Shown here: in pieces, positions 1 through 8,183 of the stretch
How the letters are laid out: each line of letters starts with the position of its first letter
How positions within the stretch are numbered: position 1 is the first letter of the stretch
Assembly (NCBI GenBank): GCA_937877565.1
Contig: CALFJB010000018.1
Coordinates: 53,981-117,980, forward strand
From: an uncultured Selenomonadales bacterium
GTDB lineage: Bacteria; Bacillota; Negativicutes; Selenomonadales; Selenomonadaceae
Length of the DNA stretch: 64,000 nt
Reading direction: 5' to 3'
Program-made: the position numbers and the translations under genes
Notes under the pieces: generated by a model
What the model saw: the letters and a program-made list of their open reading frames with translations, nothing else
What the model was told of the DNA's origin: nothing
Databases searched by the model: none

Positions 1-1
1 T

Positions 2-970
2 AGTCAATTTGCAATTCGTGAAGACTTCAAAGAATCCGTTACAAATTTAAAAATTCCGCAATTTTTCAAAACAGCTCCCAAAAATATTTTCGACGATAGA
101 CCAATTTTTTTGGAATGTGTACACTTGCAGGAAGGCTTTAATTTGGCTACGGCAGATGCTAACGTTAATTTGAACGTTGATCCTTCCGACGTTGCCAAAG
201 TTGATATTCAAGAACGCGGCGACGCTGTCCCGTATTACAAAATTGTTCGCGGCAAGGAACGTGAAAAATTTGTAAGCTACTTGAACACGTTGCCGGAAGA
301 CAGGAAAGTTAATCAATGCGTAAACGCAATAGCACAAATTATAAGCGGTAGTACCGGAATTTCTCAAAGAGACGTGCAAAGTTACGTCAAAAGAATTATT
401 GCAACTATGGACACGGGCAAGCTTGCGGCGATTAGCACGGATTTTCAATTTTACGCAATAAAAATTCAAGAAAAAATTAGGTCGTTGCTGAATGAATATC
501 GAAAGCAAAAATTTGGTACATTGTTTGACACGGAAAAAATTATTTGCCAAAATAATTTCAATCTTTTACCTGTTATCGACGTGACGAAGAAAATTGATTC
601 ACTGCAGAAATCTTTATATACTTCCGAAGTTGAAGATATGAACAAGCTTGAACGCCGAATGGTTGACGAATTTGAAACTTTTGAGAAAGTTAAATGGTGG
701 CACAGAAATACCACGCACGAATTTAAATTAAACGGCTATATAAATCACTATCCAGATTTTTTGGTAATGTTGCAGAATGGAAAAGTTTTGATGATTGAAA
801 CGAAGGGCGACGACCGAGATAATTCTGATTCACGGGAAAAATTGGAATTGGGGCGCAAATGGCAAGTTCGCGCAGGTTCAAACTACAAATATTTTATGGT
901 TTTCGATAAAAACAAAATAGACGGCGCATATAATTTCAATGAATTTTTAGAAGTTGTCAGCGAACTTTAA
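2..970 (+). CDS. Type III restriction enzyme Res subunit, C-terminal part (cut by window edge)
   Basis: The frame is open to the left edge, so only the last ~322 residues are visible. They contain a PD-(D/E)XK nuclease core: HYPDFLVML, about 15 residues, then VLMIETKGDD, preceded by a basic/aromatic stretch (KVKWWHRNT). This arrangement is the C-terminal endonuclease domain of type III Res subunits, which cut DNA after ATP-dependent translocation when paired with a Mod methylase. The helicase motifs and the Mod gene would lie left of the window. An internal TTG at 110 is not the true start, because the same frame continues upstream with similar composition. A related DEAD-family nuclease with the same C-terminal domain is the main alternative. 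Confidence 0.75.
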   Translation, partial: SQFAIREDFKESVTNLKIPQFFKTAPKNIFDDRPIFLECVHLQEGFNLATADANVNLNVDPSDVAKVDIQERGDAVPYYKIVRGKEREKFVSYLNTLPEDRKVNQCVNAIAQIISGSTGISQRDVQSYVKRIIATMDTGKLAAISTDFQFYAIKIQEKIRSLLNEYRKQKFGTLFDTEKIICQNNFNLLPVIDVTKKIDSLQKSLYTSEVEDMNKLERRMVDEFETFEKVKWWHRNTTHEFKLNGYINHYPDFLVMLQNGKVLMIETKGDDRDNSDSREKLELGRKWQVRAGSNYKYFMVFDKNKIDGAYNFNEFLEVVSEL

Positions 971-983
971 AAAATTTTTTTCC

Positions 984-1012
984 TTTACAAAAAATGCTTT
1001 TTCCCTTAAAAT
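984..1012 (+). promoter_or_regulatory. Sigma-A type promoter of the rubrerythrin gene
   Basis: TTTACA at 984-989, a 17-base spacer, TAAAAT at 1007-1012. It lies in the gap between the upstream gene and the rubrerythrin start, about 60 bases before the ATG. Confidence 0.6.
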
Positions 1013-1071
1013 ACTAAAACAAATATATACAAAATTTTTAAGAGAAAGTATTTTTTAGGAGGTTTTAACGA

Positions 1072-1614
1072 ATGGCTAAATATGTATGCAGTGTTTGCGG
1101 TTATGTACACGAAGGCGACGAGCCGCCGATTGAATGTCCAATTTGTAAAGCACCTGCCGAAAAATTTAACAAGCAGGAAGGCGAATTGGTTTTTGCAGAT
1201 GAGCATGTAATTGGCGTTGCAAAAGGCGTTGACGCAAGAATTATCGAAGGACTGCGCCAAAACTTTACCGGCGAATGTACCGAAGTTGGAATGTATTTGG
1301 CAATGAGCCGCGCCGCACATCGTGAAGGTTATCCTGAAATTGGCGAGGCGTTCAGACGTTACGCACTTGAAGAGGCTGAACACGCCGCCAAATTTGCTGA
1401 ACTTTTGGGCGAAGTTGTAAGCGCGTCAACAAAAGAAAATCTTGAAAAACGAGTTGCCGCTGAACACGGCGCATGTCAAGGCAAAAAAGACTTGGCGAAA
1501 CTTGCAAAAGAACTCAACCTTGATGCAATTCATGATACTGTACACGAAATGGCGAAAGACGAGGCACGTCACGGCAAAGGCTTTAAAGGCTTGCTTGATC
1601 GTTACTTCAAATAA
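1072..1614 (+). CDS. Reverse rubrerythrin (rubredoxin-like domain first)
   Basis: A 180-residue protein with an N-terminal rubredoxin-type Fe(Cys)4 site (CSVCGY at ~6-11, CPIC at ~24-27) followed by a ferritin-like four-helix domain carrying Glu and ExxH diiron ligands ([18 protein letters not shown]). The domain order is the reverse of classical rubrerythrin, as in clostridial revRbr enzymes, which reduce peroxide and oxygen with electrons from NAD(P)H via rubredoxin. Cytoplasmic; it protects an anaerobe from oxygen. The ATG has a strong AGGAGG at 1058-1063. It is monocistronic, with its own promoter and terminator. Confidence 0.92.
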   Translation: MAKYVCSVCGYVHEGDEPPIECPICKAPAEKFNKQEGELVFADEHVIGVAKGVDARIIEGLRQNFTGECTEVGMYLAMSRAAHREGYPEIGEAFRRYALEEAEHAAKFAELLGEVVSASTKENLEKRVAAEHGACQGKKDLAKLAKELNLDAIHDTVHEMAKDEARHGKGFKGLLDRYFK

Positions 1615-1637
1615 AATTTTCCAACTTAAACAAAAAG

Positions 1638-1672
1638 AAACTCCTGCTAAAAATTGCGGCAGGAGTTTTTTA
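1638..1672. terminator. Bidirectional intrinsic terminator between rubrerythrin and metQ
   Basis: AAACTCCTGC pairs with GCAGGAGTTT, with T-rich tracts on both strands. It separates two convergent genes. Confidence 0.8.
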
Positions 1673-1690
1673 GTTTGCAAAAATTTTTAA

Positions 1691-2530
1691 TCAGAAAGCG
1701 GGAACAATCGCGCCTTTGTATTTTTCGTTGATGAAGTTTTTAACTTTTTCAGATTGCAAAGTTTTTACCAGTGCTTGAATTTCGGGGCGGTTTTCATCGC
1801 CGTCACGAACAGTTAAAATATTGACATACGGCGAAGTTTTATCTTCCATGAAGAGCGCGTCATTAACGGGATTTAAATTTGCGTTCATTGCAAAATTGGT
1901 GTTAATAACTGAAATATCTACGTCGTCAAGTGTGCGTGGAAGTTGCGCCGCCTCAATTTCTTGAATTTGTAAATCATTGTTGTTACTGATGATGTCCTGC
2001 ACAGTCGCTTCAGCTCCAACGCCTTCGCGCAGAGTTATAAAACCGGCTTTTTCAAGGAGCAACAAAGCGCGTCCGCCATTGGTAGGATCGTTTGGAATTG
2101 AAACTTTGCCGCCGAAGGGAACTTCATCAAGTTTTTTGATTTTTGAAGAATAAATTCCCATTGGCTCAACATGAACGCCGCCTGCGTTTTTAAGTTTCAT
2201 TTCGCTGTGTTCTTTTACAAAGTCGTTAAGATACGGCTCGTGTTGGAAAAAGTTTGCATCAAGTTCCTTATCATTCAGTGCAATGTTCGGCTGTACGTAG
2301 TCATTAAACTCTACAACTTCCAAAGTTATACCTTCAGCTTGCAAGTCAGATTTAATTTCAGCTAAAATTTCAGCGTGCGGTACGGGCGTTGCACCAACTT
2401 TTATTGTAGCCTCAACTTTTTTATCGCCGCCATTATTCGCAGGCGCAGGTTCATTGCCGGTATCGCCGCCGCAACCTGTAAAAATTAAACTTGCCGCTAA
2501 TCCAAGCATTGCCCAAAAACTTTTTTTCAT
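1691..2530 (-). CDS. metQ: Methionine ABC transporter substrate-binding lipoprotein
   Basis: A 279-residue NLPA/MetQ family protein. The signal peptide ends in a lipobox (FTGC, Cys at ~20), followed by a flexible Gly/Asn/Pro linker and a type II periplasmic binding fold (KVGATPVPHAEIL, then NYDVQPNIALND-like segments). It captures methionine outside the membrane and hands it to the MetI permease. Last gene of tatA-metN-metI-metQ. Start ATG with a GGAGG-type site upstream. Substrate is assigned from the family and the complete metNIQ context; methionine sulfoxide or D-methionine are also possible. Confidence 0.92.
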   Translation of the reverse strand: MKKSFWAMLGLAASLIFTGCGGDTGNEPAPANNGGDKKVEATIKVGATPVPHAEILAEIKSDLQAEGITLEVVEFNDYVQPNIALNDKELDANFFQHEPYLNDFVKEHSEMKLKNAGGVHVEPMGIYSSKIKKLDEVPFGGKVSIPNDPTNGGRALLLLEKAGFITLREGVGAEATVQDIISNNNDLQIQEIEAAQLPRTLDDVDISVINTNFAMNANLNPVNDALFMEDKTSPYVNILTVRDGDENRPEIQALVKTLQSEKVKNFINEKYKGAIVPAF

Positions 2531-2545
2531 TCAGAAAACCTCCAA

Positions 2546-3205
2546 TTATTTTTTATTCAACCTCTTTGAGAGAGTGTTGCCAAGAAATTGTACCAACTGC
2601 ACCAAAATTATCAAAACTACGACGGTTGCAAGCATTACTTCAGGTCTGAAACGTTGGTAACCGTATCTAATGGCTAAATCGCCTAAGCCTCCGCCGCCTA
2701 TTGCTCCCGCCATTGCAGATTCGCCGACAAGTGCAATTATAACCGTTGTCAACTGCGCGACGATTGACGGCATTGCTTCCGGCAGTAAAACTTTTGAAAT
2801 AATTTGAAACGGTGTTGCGCCCATTGACAGAGCCGCCTCAACCAATCCTGCGGGAACTTCTTTTAATGACGTTTCGACTTGCCGACCAATAAACGGAATT
2901 GACGCCACGACCAAAGGCACAATCGCCGCCGTTGTACCAATCGCACTGCCGACCAAAAATCTTGTGAACGGAATTATTGCAACCATTAAAATTATAAACG
3001 GGATTGAACGAATTGCATTTACGATTGAGCCAACGATTTTATTTAATACGGGCGATTCTAAAATTTGTCCTTTGTCAGTCGTGTAAAGTAAGACGCCCAA
3101 AGGTACGCCGATTATTGACGCTATCGCCATTGAAATTAAAACCATGTAAACCGTTTCACCGAGTGCCTTTGTCAGTAACGGAAATATTTCATTTATAATA
3201 ATCAC
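2546..3205 (-). CDS. metI: Methionine ABC transporter permease
   Basis: A 219-residue integral membrane protein with about five transmembrane helices and the EAA-type cytoplasmic loop (AALSMGATPFQIISKVLLPEA) that docks on MetN. Length is normal for MetI. It lies 15 bases before metQ and 58 bases after metN in the same leftward operon. Confidence 0.92.
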   Translation of the reverse strand: MIIINEIFPLLTKALGETVYMVLISMAIASIIGVPLGVLLYTTDKGQILESPVLNKIVGSIVNAIRSIPFIILMVAIIPFTRFLVGSAIGTTAAIVPLVVASIPFIGRQVETSLKEVPAGLVEAALSMGATPFQIISKVLLPEAMPSIVAQLTTVIIALVGESAMAGAIGGGGLGDLAIRYGYQRFRPEVMLATVVVLIILVQLVQFLGNTLSKRLNKK

Positions 3206-3263
3206 CTGCCAAAAATTTTTAAACGCGGCTGTAACTTTGAAATTTTAGAAAAATTAAACCGCG

Positions 3264-4331
3264 TCAACTGTGTCCAGATTCAATCTGGTTTCTGCGAACG
3301 TAGCCGATTAACTCAACGCCCACATCTTTACCGCTCAAAAAATCCAACGCACTTTGCACAGCGTTTTCACTGCCGCTTAAACCTACGATAAACCGCCCAA
3401 AGGGTACGCCATGAATTTCATCAAGGTTGCCGAAAAGCATTGTACATTCTACGCCGGGACAATTTCTAATCATCTGCGCGAGTACCGGGTCATCAGCTTT
3501 TTCACCAAGAAAAATCAATCGCAAAAGTAAAAGACTTCCTGCAGTTTTAGTTTGAGAAATTTCATTGCCTCTGAAGGCGGCGGGCAATTCGTTTGACAAA
3601 AGGACGCTGATAAATTCTTTGGTAATTTCGTGTTGAGGATTAGTGAAAACTTCCAACACCGAGCCGCGCTCCGCAATTACGCCGTTTGAAATTACTGCAA
3701 CTTTATCGCAAATTTCTTTGATAACTTGCATTTCGTGCGTAATGACAACGACGGTTAGCGAAAGTTTTTTGTTAATATCTTTGATAAGTGCGAGGATAGA
3801 CTTTGTAGTTTGTGGATCAAGTGCGCTGGTTGCCTCGTCGCAAAGTAAAATTTTGGGATCGCTTGCAAGTGCGCGGGCAATTCCTACGCGCTGTTTTTGT
3901 CCGCCGGAAAGTTGCGCGGGATATTGATTGGCTTTATCTTTCAAGCCGACCAATTCTAAAAGCGGCTGAACTTTTTTAGCAATTTCATCTTTTGAAATAT
4001 TTGACAGATTTAACGGGAAGGCGATATTTTCAAAAACAGTTGCCGAACTTAGCAAGTTGAAATGTTGAAAAATCATTCCAATATTTTTACGCGCCGCCCG
4101 CAATTCAGAATCATTTAATTTAGTCATGTCCTGCCCGTCAACAATAACTTCGCCATTTGTTGGACGCTCCAGCATATTGATACAGCGAACAAGCGTAGAT
4201 TTTCCTGCGCCGCTTAAACCTATGATACCGTAAATTTCGCCTTTGGCAATTTCCAAATTTATACCTTTAAGCGCGTGGACTTTACCGGCGGGCGAATCGT
4301 AAATTTTTTCTATGTTTGAAAGTTTAATCAA
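3264..4331 (-). CDS. metN: Methionine ABC transporter ATPase with C-terminal NIL domain
   Basis: 355 residues. Walker A GLSGAGKST (~38-46), signature LSGGQ, Walker B ILLCDEATSALD and the switch His (VITHE) are intact. The last ~90 residues form the NIL/ACT-like domain that binds methionine and inhibits transport in characterised MetN proteins, so feedback control is expected. Its ATG overlaps the stop codon of the upstream tatA-like gene (ATGA at 4328-4331), so the two are translationally coupled. Confidence 0.95.
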   Translation of the reverse strand: MIKLSNIEKIYDSPAGKVHALKGINLEIAKGEIYGIIGLSGAGKSTLVRCINMLERPTNGEVIVDGQDMTKLNDSELRAARKNIGMIFQHFNLLSSATVFENIAFPLNLSNISKDEIAKKVQPLLELVGLKDKANQYPAQLSGGQKQRVGIARALASDPKILLCDEATSALDPQTTKSILALIKDINKKLSLTVVVITHEMQVIKEICDKVAVISNGVIAERGSVLEVFTNPQHEITKEFISVLLSNELPAAFRGNEISQTKTAGSLLLLRLIFLGEKADDPVLAQMIRNCPGVECTMLFGNLDEIHGVPFGRFIVGLSGSENAVQSALDFLSGKDVGVELIGYVRRNQIESGHS

Positions 4332-4798
4332 GCCGTTTTCTCCTTTGAAATTTTTTCTTCGGCGGGCGTATTTGAAATTGGATTTTCTTTCACTGTGCTA
4401 ATTAAATCGTCAACCGTTACTCGCGCAGGTTCTGCAGATTTTTCAGTTGCGGCGGCTGTGCCGGTATAAATTTCTTTCGGTACAGAATTTTCATCTGTTG
4501 AAATTTTTTCTGATTCAGTTTCTGCGTTTGAATTTTTATTTTTAAAAATTTCGTCAGTAGAAACTTTTACGGATTCAGAATTTTTTTCGAGTGAAACTTC
4601 AGCAGGTTTACTTTCAGATTTTTTGGGAGTTTCATTAACTGATTCTTCCAACGTTGCAGAAAGTGCCGCCTGCGCCTTGCGAAATTCTCTTAAACCTTTG
4701 CCGAGTGCTTTTCCGACTTCCGGCAAATTTTTTGGTCCAAAAATTATTAAACCTACGATTAAAATTAAAATAAATTCGCCCATACCAATTCCAAACAT
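4328..4798 (-). CDS. tatA: Twin-arginine translocase TatA/TatB family protein with long acidic tail
   Basis: 156 residues. It begins FGIGMGEFILILIVG, a single membrane helix, then the family hinge FGPKNLPEVGKALGKGL and an amphipathic helix. The remaining ~110 residues are a low-complexity Glu/Ser/Lys/Thr tail. TatA proteins line the Tat pore for folded cofactor proteins; the hydrogenase small subunit at 24567 carries a Tat signal and is a likely client. The frame extends to a TTG at 4807, but AAAGGA at 4808-4813 is spaced correctly only for the ATG at 4796-4798. No tatC is in the window. TatB is an alternative name. It is the first gene of a methionine-transport operon. Confidence 0.85.
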   Translation of the reverse strand: MFGIGMGEFILILIVGLIIFGPKNLPEVGKALGKGLREFRKAQAALSATLEESVNETPKKSESKPAEVSLEKNSESVKVSTDEIFKNKNSNAETESEKISTDENSVPKEIYTGTAAATEKSAEPARVTVDDLISTVKENPISNTPAEEKISKEKTA

Positions 4799-4822
4799 TA
4801 AAATCAATCCTTTCGCCGCCGA

Positions 4823-4851
4823 ATTATACCACGTAAAATATTTTATTCCAA
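4823..4851 (-). promoter_or_regulatory. Promoter of the tatA-metNIQ operon
   Basis: Read leftwards: TTGGAA (4846-4851), 17-base spacer, TATAAT (4823-4828), about 25 bases before the tatA ATG. Confidence 0.65.
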
Positions 4852-4893
4852 ATTTTTTTGTGGTAAAAACTGCGCGAATTAATTTTGTTGGAA

Positions 4894-5008
4894 TGTTAAA
4901 AAGCCCGCAAACTCAAACGAGTTTACAGGCTTTCTCTATCCGAATCACCTTGAAATATTTTTCAAAATTAAACAAGTGCATTCTAAAAGATTTTTTGTCA
5001 AAATGCAA
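4894..5008 (-). ncRNA. Possible leader RNA or small RNA upstream of the tatA operon
   Basis: Leftward promoter TTGCAT (5003-5008), N17, TAGAAT (4980-4985). About 60 bases later there is a hairpin (4901-4914 with 4919-4932, 12 of 14 pairs) followed by TTTTT on the minus strand. A transcript of about 80 nt would end before the second, gene-proximal promoter. It could be a free small RNA or an attenuated leader; no known riboswitch was recognised. Confidence 0.35.
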
Positions 5009-5065
5009 GTTTAAATTTTGGGAAAAAATTTTGTAACTGTGGTAAAATCTGCGCGAGGTGATTTT

Positions 5066-5779
5066 ATGGCAAATGTAGTTACAATCACGGGCGTGAAAAA
5101 ACTTTACAAAATGGGAAGTGAAATTGTTGCGGCATTAAACGGCGTCGATTTAAAAATTGACAGCGGCGAATTTGTAGCGTTAATGGGACCGAGCGGCAGC
5201 GGCAAATCAACGCTGATGAATATTTTGGGCTGTCTTGACAGACCGACTGAAGGCAGTTACAAACTTTTAGAAAAAGAAGTCAGCCGCCTTTCAGATGACG
5301 AATTGGCAGGAATTAGAAATAAAACTATTGGCTTTGTGTACCAGACTTTTAATTTGTTGCCGAAATTGACGAGTTTGGAAAATGTGGAATTACCGGCAGT
5401 ATACGCGGGAATTTCAAAAAATAAGCGGCGAGAAATGGCGATTGAAGCACTTGAAAAAGTTTCGCTTGCAGACAGAGCTGAACATTTGCCAAGCGAACTT
5501 TCCGGCGGACAACGTCAAAGAGTGGCAATAGCGCGGGCAATAGCTATGAAACCGGCAATAATTTTGGCAGACGAGCCGACAGGAAATTTGGATACAAAAT
5601 CGACGCTTGAAATTATGCAGATTTTTAGAAATTTACATTCAAGCGGCTCAACAGTTATAATTGTCACGCACGAGCCGGATATTGCACAGGCGGCGGACAG
5701 ACAAATTTTGGTTAAAGACGGCAAAATTACCAAAGATATTATTACCGCGCAGACTTCAGAAAAAATTGACATAATATAA
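5066..5779 (+). CDS. ABC transporter ATPase, MacB/LolD type
   Basis: 237 residues with Walker [10 protein letters not shown], the family Q-loop region ([12 protein letters not shown]), signature LSGGQRQR, Walker [13 protein letters not shown] and switch VTHE. The sequence belongs to the MacB/LolD/YknY group that powers FtsX-like permeases by mechanotransmission rather than by making a channel. A longer frame starts at 5018, but GAGGTGAT sits 7 bases before the ATG at 5066. Its partner permease is at 6547, separated by a GIY-YIG nuclease gene. No membrane fusion protein gene is adjacent. Confidence 0.88.
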   Translation: MANVVTITGVKKLYKMGSEIVAALNGVDLKIDSGEFVALMGPSGSGKSTLMNILGCLDRPTEGSYKLLEKEVSRLSDDELAGIRNKTIGFVYQTFNLLPKLTSLENVELPAVYAGISKNKRREMAIEALEKVSLADRAEHLPSELSGGQRQRVAIARAIAMKPAIILADEPTGNLDTKSTLEIMQIFRNLHSSGSTVIIVTHEPDIAQAADRQILVKDGKITKDIITAQTSEKIDII

Positions 5780-5787
5780 AAAAATTC

Positions 5788-5816
5788 TTGACGTGAAAAG
5801 CCCCACTGTGATAACA
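5788..5816 (+). promoter_or_regulatory. Promoter inside the ABC exporter operon
   Basis: TTGACG (5788-5793), 17 bases, ATAACA (5811-5816); the -10 is also preceded by TGT, giving an extended -10 character. It lies directly downstream of the ATPase stop codon and its -10 overlaps the left arm of a long inverted repeat. Confidence 0.4.
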
Positions 5817-5857
5817 TTGAGACGATCAAATCATCAATGACAAGCACAGCGGAGCTT
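5798..5857. repeat. Long imperfect inverted repeat upstream of the GIY-YIG gene
   Basis: AAGCCCCACTGTG (5798-5810) pairs with CACAGCGGAGCTT (5845-5857) at 11 of 13 positions, and CATTGA (5815-5820) pairs with TCAATG (5834-5839). It can form a hairpin of about 20 pairs. Confidence 0.6.
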
Positions 5858-5872
5858 CTCAATTTGAGATTT

Positions 5873-5920
5873 TAACACGCTCGCGCCTTGCTTGTCAACA
5901 GAAAGGCGTGTGGTTTTTTT
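5873..5920 (+). terminator. Terminator-like hairpin abutting the GIY-YIG start codon
   Basis: CGCCTT (5884-5889) pairs with AAGGCG (5903-5908), with further ACACG/CGTGT pairing across a bulge. It is followed by seven T's that end at the ATG. No Shine-Dalgarno is left for the next gene. Confidence 0.5.
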
Positions 5921-6550
5921 ATGATTGTGTACATTTACTTAATCATCAATCTCATCAATGGCAAAAAGTATGTGGGACAAACGCAACGCAGTGTTGAAGA
6001 GCGTTTTAAGGAACACGCAAGAGCAAATTCCTTAATTGGCAGAGCAATTCGCAAATACGGTAAAGAAAATTTTAAATTAGAGATTCTTGCTAAATGTGAA
6101 AATCTTGATGAAGCTAACGAACATGAAAAATATTTCATAAAAATTTTTAATTGTAAAATGCCAAACGGCTATAATTTAGCTGATGGTGGCAACGGTAGAA
6201 AAGGTTGCAAACATTCTAAAGAATCTAGAATGTTGATTTCAACTACATTAAAAAAATATTATGAAAATCCATTGGTGCATAAAAAATTATCTGATGGACA
6301 AAAAAGACGTTATTCAAATCCTTTAGAACACGAAAAAAAATCCATTGAACAAAAGAAACGCTTTGAAAATCCTGACGAACGTAAAAAAATTTCTTTGGCA
6401 AATAAAAAACGTTATGAAAACCTTGAAGAACGCAAAAAAGATTCTGACGCGCAAAAAAAACGTTTTGAAAATCCCGAAGAACGTAAAAAAATGTCTTTAG
6501 CTGTCAAAAAATATTACGCAGAACGCAATAAAACTATTGAGGAGGAATGA
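5921..6550 (+). CDS. GIY-YIG endonuclease with NUMOD3-like repeats
   Basis: 209 residues. The N-terminus carries the GIY-YIG fold: IYLIINLINGKKYVGQT, then EERFKEHAR, a Glu in EANEHEKYF and NLADGGNG. From ~residue 85 it has six repeats of ~17 residues around KKRFENPEERKKxSLA, like the NUMOD3 DNA-binding modules of free-standing homing endonucleases. It lies between the ATPase and permease genes of one ABC exporter. Its TGA overlaps the permease ATG (6547-6550), and its final Glu codons (GAGGAGGAA) provide the permease Shine-Dalgarno. A TTG at 5888 is an alternative start, but it falls inside the hairpin. Expression is uncertain because no ribosome site is visible. Confidence 0.8.
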   Translation: MIVYIYLIINLINGKKYVGQTQRSVEERFKEHARANSLIGRAIRKYGKENFKLEILAKCENLDEANEHEKYFIKIFNCKMPNGYNLADGGNGRKGCKHSKESRMLISTTLKKYYENPLVHKKLSDGQKRRYSNPLEHEKKSIEQKKRFENPDERKKISLANKKRYENLEERKKDSDAQKKRFENPEERKKMSLAVKKYYAERNKTIEEE

Positions 6551-7770
6551 TATTGCTTTTTACTGAACTGTTAAAAATGGCGGCGTTGAGTTTAATTGCA
6601 AATAAGTTGCGTACACTTTTAACAATGCTTGGGATAATAATTGGCGTTGCCTCTGTTGTTTCGCTTGTAGCAGTTGGAATGGGCGTAAAGCAAAATGTTA
6701 CTGATTCAATTTCGCGTTTAGGTTCTAACATGCTCGTAATTTCACCCGGAAGTTCAAATCGTACCGGCGTTCGCGGCGGCGCGGGTTCAATGCAAACTTT
6801 AAAATATGATGATGCAAAGTCAATTAAAAGTAAAATCAAAAATATTGACTATGTTTCACCGACTGCACAGGGAAATTATCAAGTTGTAGCCGGTCACGAA
6901 AATTGGCAGACTTCAGTTTACGGCGTCATTCCTGAATATGTAGCGATTCAATCTTTGACAATGCAGAGCGGGATTTTTTTCAGCGAACACGACGTAGACG
7001 TTAGGAGCCGCGTTGCCGTTATTGGTACGACGGTTGCAACAAATCTTTTTGGCACGGTTAATCCCGTCGGCAAAAAAATTCGTGTAGGAAACGCGCCTTA
7101 TACGGTTATTGGACTTTTGGCAAGCAAAGGTTCTTCCGGTATGGGGCAGGATCAGGACGACATTGTACTCGTTCCGTTGACTACGGCGCAAGAAAGATTG
7201 ATGGGTATAACTTACGTGAGAAGTATCAATGTACAAGTTTCAGACGCTGACAAAATGGACGAAGTGCAAGAAAACATTGAAAAACTTTTGCGGCAACGTC
7301 ATAAAATTCGCGCAGGTTCGGAAGACGATTTTAACGTTAGAAATTTAACTTCGATAATGGAAACGATGAACGAGACAACGACGATGATAACTTTGCTACT
7401 TGGAGCAATCGCCGGAATTTCTTTGGTTGTCGGCGGAATTGGAATAATGAATATAATGATGGTAAGCGTAACTGAACGCACGCGGGAAATTGGAATTAGA
7501 AAGGCGATTGGGGCGACTTTTAACAGTATAATGTTACAATTTTTGATTGAATCAACGATGATAAGTATTTTGGGCGGGATAATTGGAATATTTGTAGGAA
7601 TTGGCGTAGCGCAGGCAATTTCTGAATTTGGAAATTTTAAAACGGTTATCAGCAGTTTAAGTATCGCCGTGAGTTTTGGATTTTCGCTATTTGTGGGAAT
7701 ATTTTTTGGAATGTTACCGGCAAGGAAGGCGGCGAAATTAGATCCTATTGACGCTCTGCGCTATGAATAA
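6547..7770 (+). CDS. ABC exporter permease, MacB/FtsX family
   Basis: 407 residues: an N-terminal membrane helix (LIANKLRTLLTMLGIIIGVASVV region), a large extracytoplasmic MacB_PCD domain (~50-240), then three membrane helices of an FtsX domain with the hallmark VTERTREIGIRKAIGA (~310-325). This is the four-helix MacB type of permease that works as a homodimer with the ATPase at 5066, typically exporting peptides, lipids or antibiotics. The substrate cannot be told. The start overlaps the endonuclease stop. Confidence 0.88.
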   Translation: MILLFTELLKMAALSLIANKLRTLLTMLGIIIGVASVVSLVAVGMGVKQNVTDSISRLGSNMLVISPGSSNRTGVRGGAGSMQTLKYDDAKSIKSKIKNIDYVSPTAQGNYQVVAGHENWQTSVYGVIPEYVAIQSLTMQSGIFFSEHDVDVRSRVAVIGTTVATNLFGTVNPVGKKIRVGNAPYTVIGLLASKGSSGMGQDQDDIVLVPLTTAQERLMGITYVRSINVQVSDADKMDEVQENIEKLLRQRHKIRAGSEDDFNVRNLTSIMETMNETTTMITLLLGAIAGISLVVGGIGIMNIMMVSVTERTREIGIRKAIGATFNSIMLQFLIESTMISILGGIIGIFVGIGVAQAISEFGNFKTVISSLSIAVSFGFSLFVGIFFGMLPARKAAKLDPIDALRYE

Positions 7771-7824
7771 TTTGAAATGGAGCTCAAATAAATTAACAAA
7801 TGAAAAATTTGGCGGTCATAGATT

Positions 7825-7880
7825 TTAGGTATTAGGGGCTAGGGGCTAGGGATTAGGGATTAGGGATTAGGTATTAGTGG
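7825..7880 (+). repeat. Eight tandem TTAGGGN-type heptamers
   Basis: Exact 7-base phasing: TTAGGTA, TTAGGGG, CTAGGGG, CTAGGGA, TTAGGGA, TTAGGGA, TTAGGTA, TTAGTGG. A one-sided array that runs directly into the dispersed repeat copy at 7879. The same heptamers occur at 13582, 21972, 24338 and 25646. Confidence 0.85.
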
Positions 7881-8109
7881 CGCGTCATAGTTTTCAGATA
7901 GAGCCGAGCAAATTCTCCTTGCGCGGCTGCGTTAGCAGGCGTGCTCTCTAAGTCGAATTGAGCAAATTCTCCTTGCGCGGCTGCGTAGCAGGCGTGCTCT
8001 CTAAGTCGAATTGAGCAAATTCTCCTATTCGTCGAATTTGCAACCCTGACGCGCCATTAAAAAGCGTTCTTTTGGTACTTTCTTTTTTGCATTGGAAAAA
8101 GAAAAGAAG
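7879..8109 (-). repeat. Dispersed intergenic repeat, reverse orientation, with internal 54-bp tandem repeats
   Basis: Bounded by GGCGCGTCA (7879-7887) and TGACGCGCC (8047-8055), with the T/A-rich hairpin module (CTTTCTTTTT...AAAAAGAAAAG) at the other end. The interior holds two tandem units (7906-7959 and 7960-8012, differing by one deleted base) and a partial third. A hairpin GCAAATTC/GAATTTGC with loop TCCTATTCGTC lies at 8015-8041. Together with the heptamers this fills the 7771-8183 gap; no gene is seen there. Confidence 0.75.
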
Positions 8110-8183
8110 ATTTAAAGATAAAAAAATTAAAGATAAAAAAAATTACCGCCGAAAATGGCGGCTTTTTAATTTTTATATCGAAG

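Noticed and set aside
47..550. 167-codon ORF on the minus strand at the left edge
   Set aside because: It lies opposite the restriction gene coding frame and has no ribosome site or recognisable domain.
5515..5862. 115-codon minus-strand ORF across the inverted repeat at 5798
   Set aside because: Mostly antisense to the ABC ATPase; its N-terminal part is just the inverted repeat and it has no Shine-Dalgarno.
7906..8026. CRISPR-like array in the 54-bp tandem repeats
   Set aside because: Units are contiguous with no spacers and there are only two full copies; no cas genes are present.
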